NCBI GenBank assembly: GCA_964632945.1
Contig: CAZWCX010000076.1
Location: 1-35,219, forward strand
DNA: 35,219 nucleotides
DNA from: CAZWCX01 sp964632945
Lineage (GTDB): Bacteria; Planctomycetota; MHYJ01; WSZJ01; CAZWCX01
Direction: 5' to 3'
Part shown: in pieces, positions 17,253-25,600 of the stretch
Numbering within the stretch: position 1 is the stretch's first letter
How the letters are laid out: every line of letters starts with the position of its first letter
Program-made: the position numbers and the translations under genes
Notes under the pieces: model-generated
Told to the model about the DNA's origin: nothing
Databases searched by the model: none
Seen by the model: the letters and a program-made list of their open reading frames with translations, nothing else

Positions 17253-18692
17253 TCATTCCGGCGGCGGCAGGGAGCGCACGAACGTCCGCCACTCCCGTTC
17301 GAGCTGGCCGAGGTCCATCGCCAGCGCCTCGAGCAATTCGCCCACGCGCCGGTCTTCCGAAGCCGGCGCCGTCGACTGAATCATACTTCGCTGGCGAAGG
17401 TATTTGAAGAATCGTTTGCGCAGATCGAGCGAGGAGCCCTTGATGAAGAAACGCACGAGGGCCCAGGACTGCGCATAGGCGAGGTGGACCCGGCGCTCCC
17501 CCAGCGAGAAGAAGCTGCGGTCGAGCCCCAAGAGGGATCCGAGCGGGATCAGGCGGTCCTTGCGCAGCGCCTCCTGCAGATCCGCGATGCGGTCGCGGTC
17601 GATCAGGTTGACGCGCGACCCGGCCGTGTACCATTGTTCCGCGTCCTCGAAGAAGAGCGCGAGCCCCTCGGCCAGCCAGGTCGGGTGCGGCACGCTGGCG
17701 CGCAGCAGGCCGGAGTTGTGGCAGAGCTGGTGCGTGGCCTCGTGGAGCGTCGTGGCGACGTTGGCCTGGTCGAAGAACTCCCGCCACTGCCATTTCGTCC
17801 GCGAGCAGCGCTCGAAGAGGTCGTCGTATTCCGCGTACACGGCCTCCGCGCGCCGGCGGTCGCGTTTCGAATAGGCGTCCTGGAGTTCCGCGCGCAAGGT
17901 ACGCAGCCGCTGCTCCATCCGCTGGATCGAGGACTGCGCCTCCTCGCGCCGCCGGCTGTTGCGGGCGTCGAAGAAGTAGAGCCGGTTGGTGGAGGCCGAG
18001 TAGTACCCCGCGCCCGCTTCGAGTCCGGGGGCGTTCTTGCGCGCGAAGGCGGCGTATTCATCCTGACTGCGGAAGATCACGGCCTCGAGTCGCCGCTCCA
18101 GCAGGCCCAGTTCGAATCCGCGCTCCTCGAAGTAGCGGTAGAAGTGCCGGTAGTGGGCCTCCAGTTGGCGGAGCCGCTCCTCCGCGAAGCCGCGGTCCCC
18201 ATTCGTACACACGAGCATGTGGTCGCCGTAGACGAGCGTCCAGCCGTCGCCGAGCTCGAAGCGGAGTTTGTTTTCGGCGGAGCGGGAGCGCGGCAGCGGT
18301 TCGTGGAGCTTGCGGTATTGGTAGAGCCCGCGCTGGGCCATCTCGTTGGCCGGGGCCAGCCGGAGGACTTCGCGCAGGAGCGTCCCGTACTCCTCGTACA
18401 TTTCGTGGTCGAAGCAGAATTGAGCGAGCGAGAGGCGCCCGGGGACGTCCGTGGCGGAGAGGGCCGCCCGGCGATCGCGGAACGCCTGGGCGGGGAGCGG
18501 GCGGCGCACCACCTCGCGAACGTCGGCGCGGGACAGCGTAACCGTGCCGCTGCGCATGCGGACCTGGAGGCGGTCGCCCAGGTCGGTCACCTCGCCTTCG
18601 ACCTGCCCGCCGTCCTGCAAGACCACCAGATCCGCGCGCACCTCGACGGCGGCGGCGAGAAAGAGGAGCAGGAGAAGCGGCCAGGGACGCAT
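17253..18692 (-). CDS. DUF1570-type exported protein with HExxH metal site
   Basis: 479 residues. It begins with a signal peptide (RPWPLLLLLFLAAAVEVRA), a short strand-rich N-terminal domain (VVLQDGGQVEGEVTDLGDRL), and then the large helical DUF1570 region. A zinc-protease-type motif LHEATHQLCH lies around residue 316, with a Glu-containing AEGLALFFED about 28 residues on that could supply the third ligand of a gluzincin. DUF1570 proteins are common in planctomycetes and are thought to be exported peptidases, though none is well characterised. The ATG at 18692 is chosen for the signal peptide. A weak promoter (TGGACA, 18 bases, AAAATC) may lie just upstream, divergent from mutL. Confidence 0.8.
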   Translation of the reverse strand: MRPWPLLLLLFLAAAVEVRADLVVLQDGGQVEGEVTDLGDRLQVRMRSGTVTLSRADVREVVRRPLPAQAFRDRRAALSATDVPGRLSLAQFCFDHEMYEEYGTLLREVLRLAPANEMAQRGLYQYRKLHEPLPRSRSAENKLRFELGDGWTLVYGDHMLVCTNGDRGFAEERLRQLEAHYRHFYRYFEERGFELGLLERRLEAVIFRSQDEYAAFARKNAPGLEAGAGYYSASTNRLYFFDARNSRRREEAQSSIQRMEQRLRTLRAELQDAYSKRDRRRAEAVYAEYDDLFERCSRTKWQWREFFDQANVATTLHEATHQLCHNSGLLRASVPHPTWLAEGLALFFEDAEQWYTAGSRVNLIDRDRIADLQEALRKDRLIPLGSLLGLDRSFFSLGERRVHLAYAQSWALVRFFIKGSSLDLRKRFFKYLRQRSMIQSTAPASEDRRVGELLEALAMDLGQLEREWRTFVRSLPPPE

Positions 18693-18788
18693 GGCGCGAT
18701 TTTGGCCGATCGCGACGCGGGTGTCCAGTGCCGATTCCGGACCCCGGCGGCGGGCAGGCGGGCGGTCGAGCGGGGGGAGGGGAATCGC

Positions 18789-18817
18789 TTGACAGCCCGT
18801 TGCGGCAGCCCTAGGAT
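18789..18817 (+). promoter_or_regulatory. Sigma70-like promoter of the mutL operon
   Basis: TTGACA (18789-18794), 17 bases, TAGGAT (18812-18817). Transcription should start near 18824, about 30 bases before the GTG at 18854. Confidence 0.7.
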
Positions 18818-18853
18818 AGGGCGCGTTCAACGAGTTCCGTTGAGGTGTCGGGC

Positions 18854-20719
18854 GTGGGTACGATCCGGGTGTTGCCGCCCCAATTGGTGGACCGAATCGC
18901 CGCCGGAGAGGTGGTGGAACGGCCGCAGTCCGTCGTCAAGGAGCTGTTGGAAAACGCCCTCGACGCCGGCGCGCGCACCGTTCGCGTGGAGCTCGAAGAG
19001 GGCGGGCGGCGCCGCATTCGCGTCGCCGACGACGGACGCGGGATGGACCCGGACGATCTCGCCCTCGCCTGGGTCAGCCACGCCACCAGCAAGCTGGCTG
19101 ACGAAGAGGAACTCTTTCGCATCCGGACCCTCGGATTCCGGGGCGAGGCCCTGGCTTCGATCGGCTCGATCGCCAAGGCGCGCATCGTTTCCCGTACCGC
19201 GGACCGCGACGAAGCGGCCGAGATCGAGAATCACGGCGGGAAGATCGGCGCCGTGCGCGCCGCCGCCGGCCCCCCCGGGACGCTCGTCGAGGTCGACCAA
19301 CTCTTTTTCAACGTCCCGGTGCGCAAGAAGTTCCTCCGCAGTCCCTCGGTCGAACTGGGCAAGGTCCTGGAAGCGTTCACCGGCTACGCCCTCGCGCGCC
19401 TCGACGTCCGCTTCGAACTGCTTCATGATTCGGCGCCCGTCCACATCCTCCCGCCGGCCAAGTCCCTGGCGGAACGGGTGGGGACGTTCTACGGCGCGGA
19501 CCTCGCCGGCGACCTGCTGCACGTCCGGGCCGAGGAAGAGGGGGCCTCCGTCGAGGCATGGCTTTCCCCCCCGTCCCGGACCGCCACCCACGGCGGGATG
19601 CAGCACTTCTTCCTCAACGGGCGCTACGTCAAGGACCGCGTCCTCTACCGGGCGGTCGGGGAGGCGTACCGGGACCTGCTCCCGCCGCCCAAGCGCTATC
19701 CGATCGTGTTCCTCTTCGTCACCGTGCCGCCCGCCGAAGTGGACGTCAACGTGCATCCGACCAAGCTGGAGGTCCGGTTCAGAAATCCCTGGCGGCTCCA
19801 GGACTTTCTGGTGCGCACCCTGGCCGGCGCGCTGGCGCGGTCGCCGCGCTTCGCGCTCGAACCCCGGCAGGCGTTCGGCACGTTCGTGGACTCGTCCCCG
19901 GATTCGCGCCACCGGCAACTGGAACGCGCCATGGTGGATTTCTTCTCCCGCCCGATTCCGTCGCCGGGCGGAGAGGCGCCCGCGGTCGCGTTCCGGGCGG
20001 GCGTGACGCCGACGGCCACCGCCACGCCGATCGTCGGGCTTCCGTCAGAATCGCGCGCCGCGGCGCCTTCCCTGGACGCGGCCGTGCGCCCCGCCCCGGC
20101 GGCCGCCCCGGCCCCGCCTTTGCTCCCGCTGGGCGTCCACCACGGGCCCGACCACCGCTTCGTGCAGATCCACGACCGCTACATCCTCGAAGAGGAACCC
20201 GACGGCCTCGTCCTGATCGACCAGCACGCCCTGCATGAGCGCATCCTGGCGTACGAAATCCGCCAGCGGCTCGATCGGGCCGAAGTCGTCAGCCAGACCC
20301 TCCTGCTGCCCGCCGTGCTCGAACTTACCCCCCGACTCCGCGTCCGGCTCGAGGAGGCGCGATCGACGCTCGCCCTCGCCGGGTTCCGCATCGAGCCGTT
20401 CGGTCGGGACGCCCATGCCGTCCAGGCGGTTCCCACCTTTCTCGGCGCTCGCGATCCCGTTCGCTATCTGACCGACCTGCTCGAAGACATGGCCGACCGC
20501 TCCGAACGCGAGGTCCTCGCCGATCGACAGAACGACCTGATCGAGATGATGGCCTGCAAGGCGGCGGTCAAGGCCGGCCAGCGCCTTCCGACGGAAGAAA
20601 TCCGCAACCTGCTGTCCCTCCGTCACCGCTACGCGCACACCCTCACCTGTCCGCATGGACGGCCGACCACGCTCAAGCTCTCGCTCGCGGAGTTGGAGCG
20701 GCACTTCCACCGGCGGTGA
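18854..20719 (+). CDS. mutL: DNA mismatch repair protein MutL
   Basis: MutL couples mismatch recognition by MutS to strand cutting. The 621-residue protein has the GHKL ATPase motifs VKELLENALDAGA, DDGRGM and GFRGEAL in the first 110 residues, the NVPVRKKFL and DVNVHPTK segments of the transducer domain, a Pro/Ala-rich linker at about 385-425, and the C-terminal endonuclease motif DQHALHERILAYE (456-468) with ACKAAVKAG and CPHGRPT. The DQHA(x)2E(x)4E motif means this MutL nicks DNA itself, as in bacteria lacking MutH. The start is GTG at 18854, 8 bases after GAGG; another GTG at 18845 overlaps that site. It is the first gene of a three-gene operon. Confidence 0.97.
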   Translation: MGTIRVLPPQLVDRIAAGEVVERPQSVVKELLENALDAGARTVRVELEEGGRRRIRVADDGRGMDPDDLALAWVSHATSKLADEEELFRIRTLGFRGEALASIGSIAKARIVSRTADRDEAAEIENHGGKIGAVRAAAGPPGTLVEVDQLFFNVPVRKKFLRSPSVELGKVLEAFTGYALARLDVRFELLHDSAPVHILPPAKSLAERVGTFYGADLAGDLLHVRAEEEGASVEAWLSPPSRTATHGGMQHFFLNGRYVKDRVLYRAVGEAYRDLLPPPKRYPIVFLFVTVPPAEVDVNVHPTKLEVRFRNPWRLQDFLVRTLAGALARSPRFALEPRQAFGTFVDSSPDSRHRQLERAMVDFFSRPIPSPGGEAPAVAFRAGVTPTATATPIVGLPSESRAAAPSLDAAVRPAPAAAPAPPLLPLGVHHGPDHRFVQIHDRYILEEEPDGLVLIDQHALHERILAYEIRQRLDRAEVVSQTLLLPAVLELTPRLRVRLEEARSTLALAGFRIEPFGRDAHAVQAVPTFLGARDPVRYLTDLLEDMADRSEREVLADRQNDLIEMMACKAAVKAGQRLPTEEIRNLLSLRHRYAHTLTCPHGRPTTLKLSLAELERHFHRR

Positions 20720-20723
20720 ATCG

Positions 20724-22025
20724 ATGATCGGTCCGACCCCACCCGGCGCGCCCGTGCGCGCCGTGCTGTCCAACGGGGTACCGGTCTTGATCGACGTGGA
20801 GCCCCGCTTCCGCACCGTCACGTTGAAGCTGGTGCTGCACCGGCCCCTGGACCGGGACAACACCCGCGGGGCCCTGCTCGTGCGCATGCTCGAGCGCGGC
20901 TGTCGCGGCGCGCCGGACCTGCGCGCCGTGGTGCGCCGGCTGGAATCCCTGTACGGGGCGGGCCTCGATTTCGACGTGCTCAAGATCGGCGAGCGCCAGA
21001 TCCTGCAGGCGCACCTGCAGGTCCTCGCCGACCGCGCCATCTCCGGCGGGTCGGGCACGCTGGTCCGGGCCATCGAGTTTTTCCGCCGGCTGGTGTGCGA
21101 GCCCGTGCTGGTCCGCGAGGCCTTTCCGGCCGAAGTCCTGGAGCAGGAGAAGGAGAATCTGCGGCGGCACATCGAAGCCGTCGTCAACGACAAGGCCGAG
21201 TTCGCCGCGCACCGGCTCATCCAGGAAATGTGTCGGGACGAGCCGTACCGTCTCTTCGAATACGGCGAGGTGAAGTCGATCGCGCGGATCGGGGGGAGGG
21301 ACCTGGCCGCCTTCCATGCCCGGCTGCTGCGCGAGGCGCCGATGGAGATCTACGTCTGCGGCGGCGTTCGCCCGGCCGAGATCCTGCAGCGGATGGAGCG
21401 CGCCTTCGGCTTCCCCCGCAAGACTCCGAAGCCGATCCCCCCGCCGGTCCTGCGCCCGGCCCCCGACGTCCCGCGCGAAGTCGTCGAGTCGGAACGGGAC
21501 ATCGAGCAGGGCAAACTCGTCATGGGATTCCGCACCGGCGTCTCGCTCGCCCACGACGATATCTATGCCGCGGTGATGCTCAACGGCCTGCTCGGCGGAT
21601 TCTCCCACTCGCGGCTCTTTCGGGCCTTCCGGGAAAAGGCCGGCTTGGCGTATTCGGTCGGCTCCTGGGTGGAGAAGACCAAGGACCTGCTCCAGGTGGA
21701 GGCGGGGATCGACGCGGGGGCGTACCGTCGAGGCGTCGATCTCGTGCGCGCCGAACTGGCCGACCTGGCCTCCGGCCGGATCAGCGACGAGGAGATCGAT
21801 CTGACCCTGCGCGCGCTGCTGGAGCGGGCGGAAGCGCTGCGGGACCATCCGGCCCAGCGCCTGAACTTCTACCTGGAACGGGCCCTGCACCAGCGCGAAG
21901 AGACGATTCGCGAACTCCCGGGACGCTTGCGCGCGGTTCGCCGAGAGGACGTGATCCGGATGGCCGGCCGGTTGCGCCTGGACACCGTCTATTTTCTGAG
22001 ACCGGAAGCGCGGAGCCCGGAATGA
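20724..22025 (+). CDS. M16-family peptidase homologue lacking the zinc site (YlmF/YmfF-like)
   Basis: 433 residues with the two-domain fold of M16B peptidases: an N-terminal half with LSNGVPVLIDVEPRF, and a second half containing KLVMGFRTG and HSRLFRAFREKAGLAYSVGS. The HxxEH zinc motif expected about 50 residues in is absent; that stretch reads ALLVRMLERGCRG. This matches the YmfF/YlmF-type non-catalytic partners. Its ATG is 4 bases after the mutL stop, and its own stop overlaps the start of the acetyltransferase gene (ATGA), showing tight coupling. No functional link to MutL is known to me; it may be a pseudoprotease subunit whose catalytic partner is encoded elsewhere. Confidence 0.8.
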   Translation: MIGPTPPGAPVRAVLSNGVPVLIDVEPRFRTVTLKLVLHRPLDRDNTRGALLVRMLERGCRGAPDLRAVVRRLESLYGAGLDFDVLKIGERQILQAHLQVLADRAISGGSGTLVRAIEFFRRLVCEPVLVREAFPAEVLEQEKENLRRHIEAVVNDKAEFAAHRLIQEMCRDEPYRLFEYGEVKSIARIGGRDLAAFHARLLREAPMEIYVCGGVRPAEILQRMERAFGFPRKTPKPIPPPVLRPAPDVPREVVESERDIEQGKLVMGFRTGVSLAHDDIYAAVMLNGLLGGFSHSRLFRAFREKAGLAYSVGSWVEKTKDLLQVEAGIDAGAYRRGVDLVRAELADLASGRISDEEIDLTLRALLERAEALRDHPAQRLNFYLERALHQREETIRELPGRLRAVRREDVIRMAGRLRLDTVYFLRPEARSPE

Positions 22026-23005
22026 AGCGCGGGACGATCATCGCGAGCTTTCGGGCCGGGGACCTGCCGGCGCTGGTGGAGTATTGGAAGCGGGCCTTTT
22101 CGGGACACCGCAATGCGCTTCCGGTCAGCGAGGACCTCTTGCGCGCGCGCATCGTGGAACGCGCAACGGCGGTCGAACGATTCGAGCCGGAGGGGATGTT
22201 GCTCGCGCGGGAGGGGAACGCGATCGTCGGCGCGCTTCACTGCGGCGTGCTTGACGAGACCTCCTGCCGCATTCTGAATCCGGCGTGGGAGGGCGGCGAG
22301 CGCGGTTGGGTGGGGCTGCTTCATGTGCTTCCCGGTTGCCGGCGACGGGGACTCGGAGGCGCGCTCTGGTCGCGTGCGATGGAGCGCTTGCGGCCGTGCC
22401 GTACCGTGTTCCTGGACGGGGAAGGCCTGAACCCGTTCTACGGGAACAGCAGCGGTCCCGAAACGCCGCTCTTCGGGACTCCGGAGGGGATCGGCCTGGA
22501 TGCCGCGGATGCGGAGACGATCGGCTTCCTGGAGCGCCGGGGGCACCGTCCCAAGGCGCGGGGGGTAACCCTGGAATGGACGCCGGGGGGGAAGCCCTGG
22601 AGCCCGGATCCGCCCGACGCGGGGGCGGAGTTCCGTGTTCTCGCGGACGAGTTTCCGGAACTCGGGGCCCCGCCCGGGTCCCCCGGCCGGGCGGAGCGGC
22701 GCGCCCCCTTCTTCGCGGTGGTCGCGATCGCCGAGGGGATGGTGGCCGGGTCGCTGGTGGCTTATGAGATGAGCGAATTGCGACAGGACCGCTGGGGCAT
22801 CTACACGCTCGCCGTCCTCGAGCCGTTCCAGGGGCGGGGGTGGGGGCGGACCCTGCTGGCGCGCGCCCTGGCGGAAGTGCGGCGTCGCCGGGGGCGCGCG
22901 TGCGAGGTGGTCACGCTGCCCGAGGTATCCAAGGAGGCGGTGTCCCTCTATCGCTCCGCCGGATTCGTCCCTCGCGCGGAGTGGACGGTGTACGGGGTTC
23001 CATAG
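22022..23005 (+). CDS. Tandem GNAT-domain acetyltransferase
   Basis: 327 residues built from two GNAT domains. The first has the acetyl-CoA-binding motif in GCRRRGLGGALW (roughly 105-120); the second has LEPFQGRGWGRTLLARAL (about 275-290) followed by SKEAVSLYRSAGFVPR, the usual C-terminal strand and helix. Both appear to retain the R/Q-x-x-G-x-G/A signature, so either could be active. The substrate is not predictable. The gene overlaps the M16-like gene by 4 bases and ends the operon with TAG, facing the metallophosphoesterase gene. Confidence 0.85.
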   Translation: MKRGTIIASFRAGDLPALVEYWKRAFSGHRNALPVSEDLLRARIVERATAVERFEPEGMLLAREGNAIVGALHCGVLDETSCRILNPAWEGGERGWVGLLHVLPGCRRRGLGGALWSRAMERLRPCRTVFLDGEGLNPFYGNSSGPETPLFGTPEGIGLDAADAETIGFLERRGHRPKARGVTLEWTPGGKPWSPDPPDAGAEFRVLADEFPELGAPPGSPGRAERRAPFFAVVAIAEGMVAGSLVAYEMSELRQDRWGIYTLAVLEPFQGRGWGRTLLARALAEVRRRRGRACEVVTLPEVSKEAVSLYRSAGFVPRAEWTVYGVP

Positions 23006-23055
23006 CCCTGGAGTCGAGACGAGCGGTCGGGGGGATCGGAACGGTCGCGAATCGG

Positions 23056-23078
23056 GCCGGATCCGGTCCCGGACCGGC
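23056..23078. terminator. Hairpin between convergent genes
   Basis: GCCGG (23056-23060) pairs with CCGGC (23074-23078) and TCCG (23062-23065) with CGGA (23070-23073), leaving one bulged A and the loop GTCC. It reaches the stop codon of the leftward metallophosphoesterase gene and would serve the rightward operon; no U tract follows on either strand. Confidence 0.4.
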
Positions 23079-23920
23079 TACAGGGTTGCGCGCGTCCACG
23101 TCTCCGGCGCGTGCAGGTCTCCCTGAACCACCGACAGGGAAGTCGCCCGCGGATGATTTCCGCAGGAGGCGGAGGTTCCGCCGTCCCAGGAGATCCGGAA
23201 TGCGCCGGACAGCTCCACCGTCTCGTGGATGTGGCCGTGCAGGGTCAGATACGGATGGTGCCGGCGGCAGAATTGCGTCACCGCGCGGCTCCCCACGTGA
23301 CGGTGTCCGTACATGAGGTCGAGGGGCGTGTCGTGTGGGGGGGCGTGGATCAGGTAGACCGTCCGGGCCGGATCCGTTTTCGTTGCGAGGTCGTCCATAT
23401 AGGCGACCATCGTTTCCACCGGCGGGATGTCCTCCATTCGGATCTCGCCCGGCTTGCCATCGATCGTCCGCAGACAGTGGACGAGGTGATGTTCGGGGAT
23501 CTCGCCCGCTCCGCGCGCCTGCAGATCCCAGCGTTCGAAGTCCTTCATGTACCAGGGGGAGAAGGGAGTATACGGGCAGCCGGCCACGCGGAGTTGCGCG
23601 TCCACGGGGACGGAGTCGGCGCTTCGATGGAGGAGATGGACGAGGTCCGGGCGTTCCCGCCAGGGCGCTTCCGCGCCGAGCCATTCGTGATTGCCGAAGA
23701 CGGCGGCGACGCCGGCGAGTCGGGCGCGGTGGCGTTCGAGGACGGGGAGTACGACCGCTCGGGCGAAGCGCATTTGCACATCCGGCGGTCCGTCGGGGTG
23801 GAGGTCGCCGCCGAGGAACACCCAATGGGCGCCGGAGGAGGTGGCGTGGGCGAACAGTCGTTCATACTGTTCTGGAACGCCGTGGAGATCGGACGAGAAG
23901 ACGAAGCGCAGGGCGGCCAT
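23078..23920 (-). CDS. Calcineurin-like metallophosphoesterase
   Basis: 280 residues. The metal ligands of the family are present in order: SSDLHG (D11, H13), GGDLHPDG (about 38), GNHEWLG (about 95), LIHAPPHD and LHGHIHE. The absence of signal peptide and membrane segments suggests a cytoplasmic phosphatase, phosphodiesterase or nuclease; the substrate is open. The ATG at 23920 is chosen because GGAGG precedes it by about 7 bases and the first strand then starts correctly; the frame continues to 23968 beyond the predicted promoter. Confidence 0.88.
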   Translation of the reverse strand: MAALRFVFSSDLHGVPEQYERLFAHATSSGAHWVFLGGDLHPDGPPDVQMRFARAVVLPVLERHRARLAGVAAVFGNHEWLGAEAPWRERPDLVHLLHRSADSVPVDAQLRVAGCPYTPFSPWYMKDFERWDLQARGAGEIPEHHLVHCLRTIDGKPGEIRMEDIPPVETMVAYMDDLATKTDPARTVYLIHAPPHDTPLDLMYGHRHVGSRAVTQFCRRHHPYLTLHGHIHETVELSGAFRISWDGGTSASCGNHPRATSLSVVQGDLHAPETWTRATL

Positions 23921-23939
23921 CGGGAGTCCTCCGGGCGAC

Positions 23940-23968
23940 ATGGTACCGGCCCGCGCGACGGCGCGCAA
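23940..23968 (-). promoter_or_regulatory. Promoter of the metallophosphoesterase gene
   Basis: Minus strand TTGCGC (23968-23963), 17 bases, TACCAT (23945-23940); short leader of about 13 bases containing the ribosome binding site. Confidence 0.55.
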
Positions 23969-23994
23969 GATCCGCGCCTGCGGCGCCGTTTCGC

Positions 23995-24023
23995 TTTACA
24001 GGTCCGGGAGGCTCGGGTATCTT
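23995..24023 (+). promoter_or_regulatory. Promoter of the membrane-anchored coiled-coil gene
   Basis: TTTACA (23995-24000), 17 bases, TATCTT (24018-24023), divergent from the metallophosphoesterase promoter 27 bases away. Confidence 0.5.
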
Positions 24024-24078
24024 CCGCGGGTTGCGCCGCCCGCCGGGCGGCGGAAATGGCCGCCCGAGAGGATCGCGA

Positions 24079-25497
24079 ATGAGCCCGACCGGAACCGTGG
24101 AACGTAAGCCCTCCCCGAGCGGTCCGCCTGCCGACAAGGGGCCGCACACGCGCACCATCGTGGGGTTCTTGACCGCCTTCGGGATGGGGATCGCGATTTT
24201 CGCCGCGGCGATGACCATCGTCGCCCTGCGGCGCCAGGCCGAGGAGGACCGGATCGCCCAGTTGCAGCGGGCCCTGCTGGGCGTGGATGCCCTGGTGCAG
24301 GAGCGATTCCGATTTCCCGACAAGGCGGAGTACGTCCGTGCCGATCTGCTCCAGGCGACGACGCAGATGAAGGCGGGTCATCCCGATCGGCAGGCCTTCG
24401 TGGCGCTCGCCGGAGCCGTGGCCGACGCCGCGCGCCTGGGTTCGTCCGGAGGGCAGGCGGAGATGGACGCGATCCGCGGCGCCCTGGCGCAGCTCGGCAA
24501 GGCGCCGGTGCATGACCAGATCCGCAAGCGGGCGCTCGCCTTTCACGAATGGCTCACCGAAGAGACCGCGTTCCTGCAGGGGATCGAGGCGGCGGAGGCT
24601 GCCCTGGGGCGCGAGGAGTTCGACGCGGCCGCGGCCGGATACACGCGGGTGCCCGCGGAAAGCCCGTGGGCGCCGCGCGCGGCGCAATTGCGCGACGACA
24701 TTGCCGCCGGCCGCGCCGCGGTGCTCGAGCGCGGGCGCCGGCAGGCGGAGGATCGCGCCGCGCTCGAGCGGCAGACCTGGGAGCAATTCCTCCAGCGCGT
24801 CGAGAAGGCGGTGGCGAGCGGCCGGGTGGACGAGACGCGTGAGGAGATGGACCGGGTCGAGAAGGATGTCCCCGCCTGGGCGGTGGAACGGTTCCGGGCC
24901 CTGCGCGAGGGATTGGCCGCCGAGCAGGTGCGCGAGCAGGCGGAGAAGGCGTACCGGGCCGGCCGCGGCACCGCCGTGCTCGCCGCGCTGCAGGATCGGA
25001 CGGAGCCGGAGTTGATCGCCTTGCGCGAACGCGTGGGGAAGGTCGTCGTGCGCTACGAGGCGCTCGTTCGCGCCGAAGAGGAAGGCCGCCCGTCCGAGGT
25101 GGAACGGCTGGCGACGGAGATCGGCGTGCTCGAGCCGAGCCCCGGGGTCTGGTATCGGGAGCAGACCCTGCGCCTGATCGACGCGCAGCCCGCCGCGCGC
25201 GCGGCGCGGTGGCTCGAACGGGCGGTGGAGCGGCAGGGGCAGGGCGACCTGTCGACCGCGCGTCGGCTGATGGAGGCTGCGCGCGAGGTCCATCCCGGTC
25301 CCGCTGCCGACCATGCGATCAACACTCTGGTCGCGTCGATCCAGAAGGAGATCAACCTCCTCGCCGCCGCGATGCGCGCGGGAAAAGTCGATCGCGGCGA
25401 AGGTCTGCGCCGGCTCGATGCGTGGATGGCCGGGCTCCGCCCCAGCGACAAGTTCTGGGACAAGGCGGAGGGAGTGCGCAAGGAACTTTCCCGGTGA
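24079..25497 (+). CDS. Single-pass membrane protein with long helical domain
   Basis: 472 residues. A short Pro-rich cytoplasmic tail precedes one membrane helix (about residues 27-49, IVGFLTAFGMGIAIFAAAMT), followed by over 400 residues that are almost entirely Ala, Glu, Arg, Leu and Gln in helical repeats, consistent with coiled coil or tetratricopeptide-like helices (for example AEAALGREEFDAAAAGYTRV). There is no catalytic motif. It may be a scaffold or envelope protein. The ATG at 24079 follows GAGAGG by 6 bases. It ends with TGA, 14 bases before the -35 box of the selenoprotein gene. Confidence 0.75.
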   Translation: MSPTGTVERKPSPSGPPADKGPHTRTIVGFLTAFGMGIAIFAAAMTIVALRRQAEEDRIAQLQRALLGVDALVQERFRFPDKAEYVRADLLQATTQMKAGHPDRQAFVALAGAVADAARLGSSGGQAEMDAIRGALAQLGKAPVHDQIRKRALAFHEWLTEETAFLQGIEAAEAALGREEFDAAAAGYTRVPAESPWAPRAAQLRDDIAAGRAAVLERGRRQAEDRAALERQTWEQFLQRVEKAVASGRVDETREEMDRVEKDVPAWAVERFRALREGLAAEQVREQAEKAYRAGRGTAVLAALQDRTEPELIALRERVGKVVVRYEALVRAEEEGRPSEVERLATEIGVLEPSPGVWYREQTLRLIDAQPAARAARWLERAVERQGQGDLSTARRLMEAAREVHPGPAADHAINTLVASIQKEINLLAAAMRAGKVDRGEGLRRLDAWMAGLRPSDKFWDKAEGVRKELSR

Positions 25498-25510
25498 CGG
25501 CCCCGCCGGC

Positions 25511-25539
25511 TTGGAATCCATCCTCCGGTCGGCTACACT
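25511..25539 (+). promoter_or_regulatory. Sigma70-like promoter of the rhodanese/E1 selenoprotein gene
   Basis: TTGGAA (25511-25516), 17 bases, TACACT (25534-25539). A dedicated promoter in front of the frame containing two UGAs argues against a decaying pseudogene. Confidence 0.65.
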
Positions 25540-25600
25540 GAGAACTCATCCCGGGCCATCGTGCGGGCCCGGCATCCTGAACCCGAAGAGGATTCCCCCC

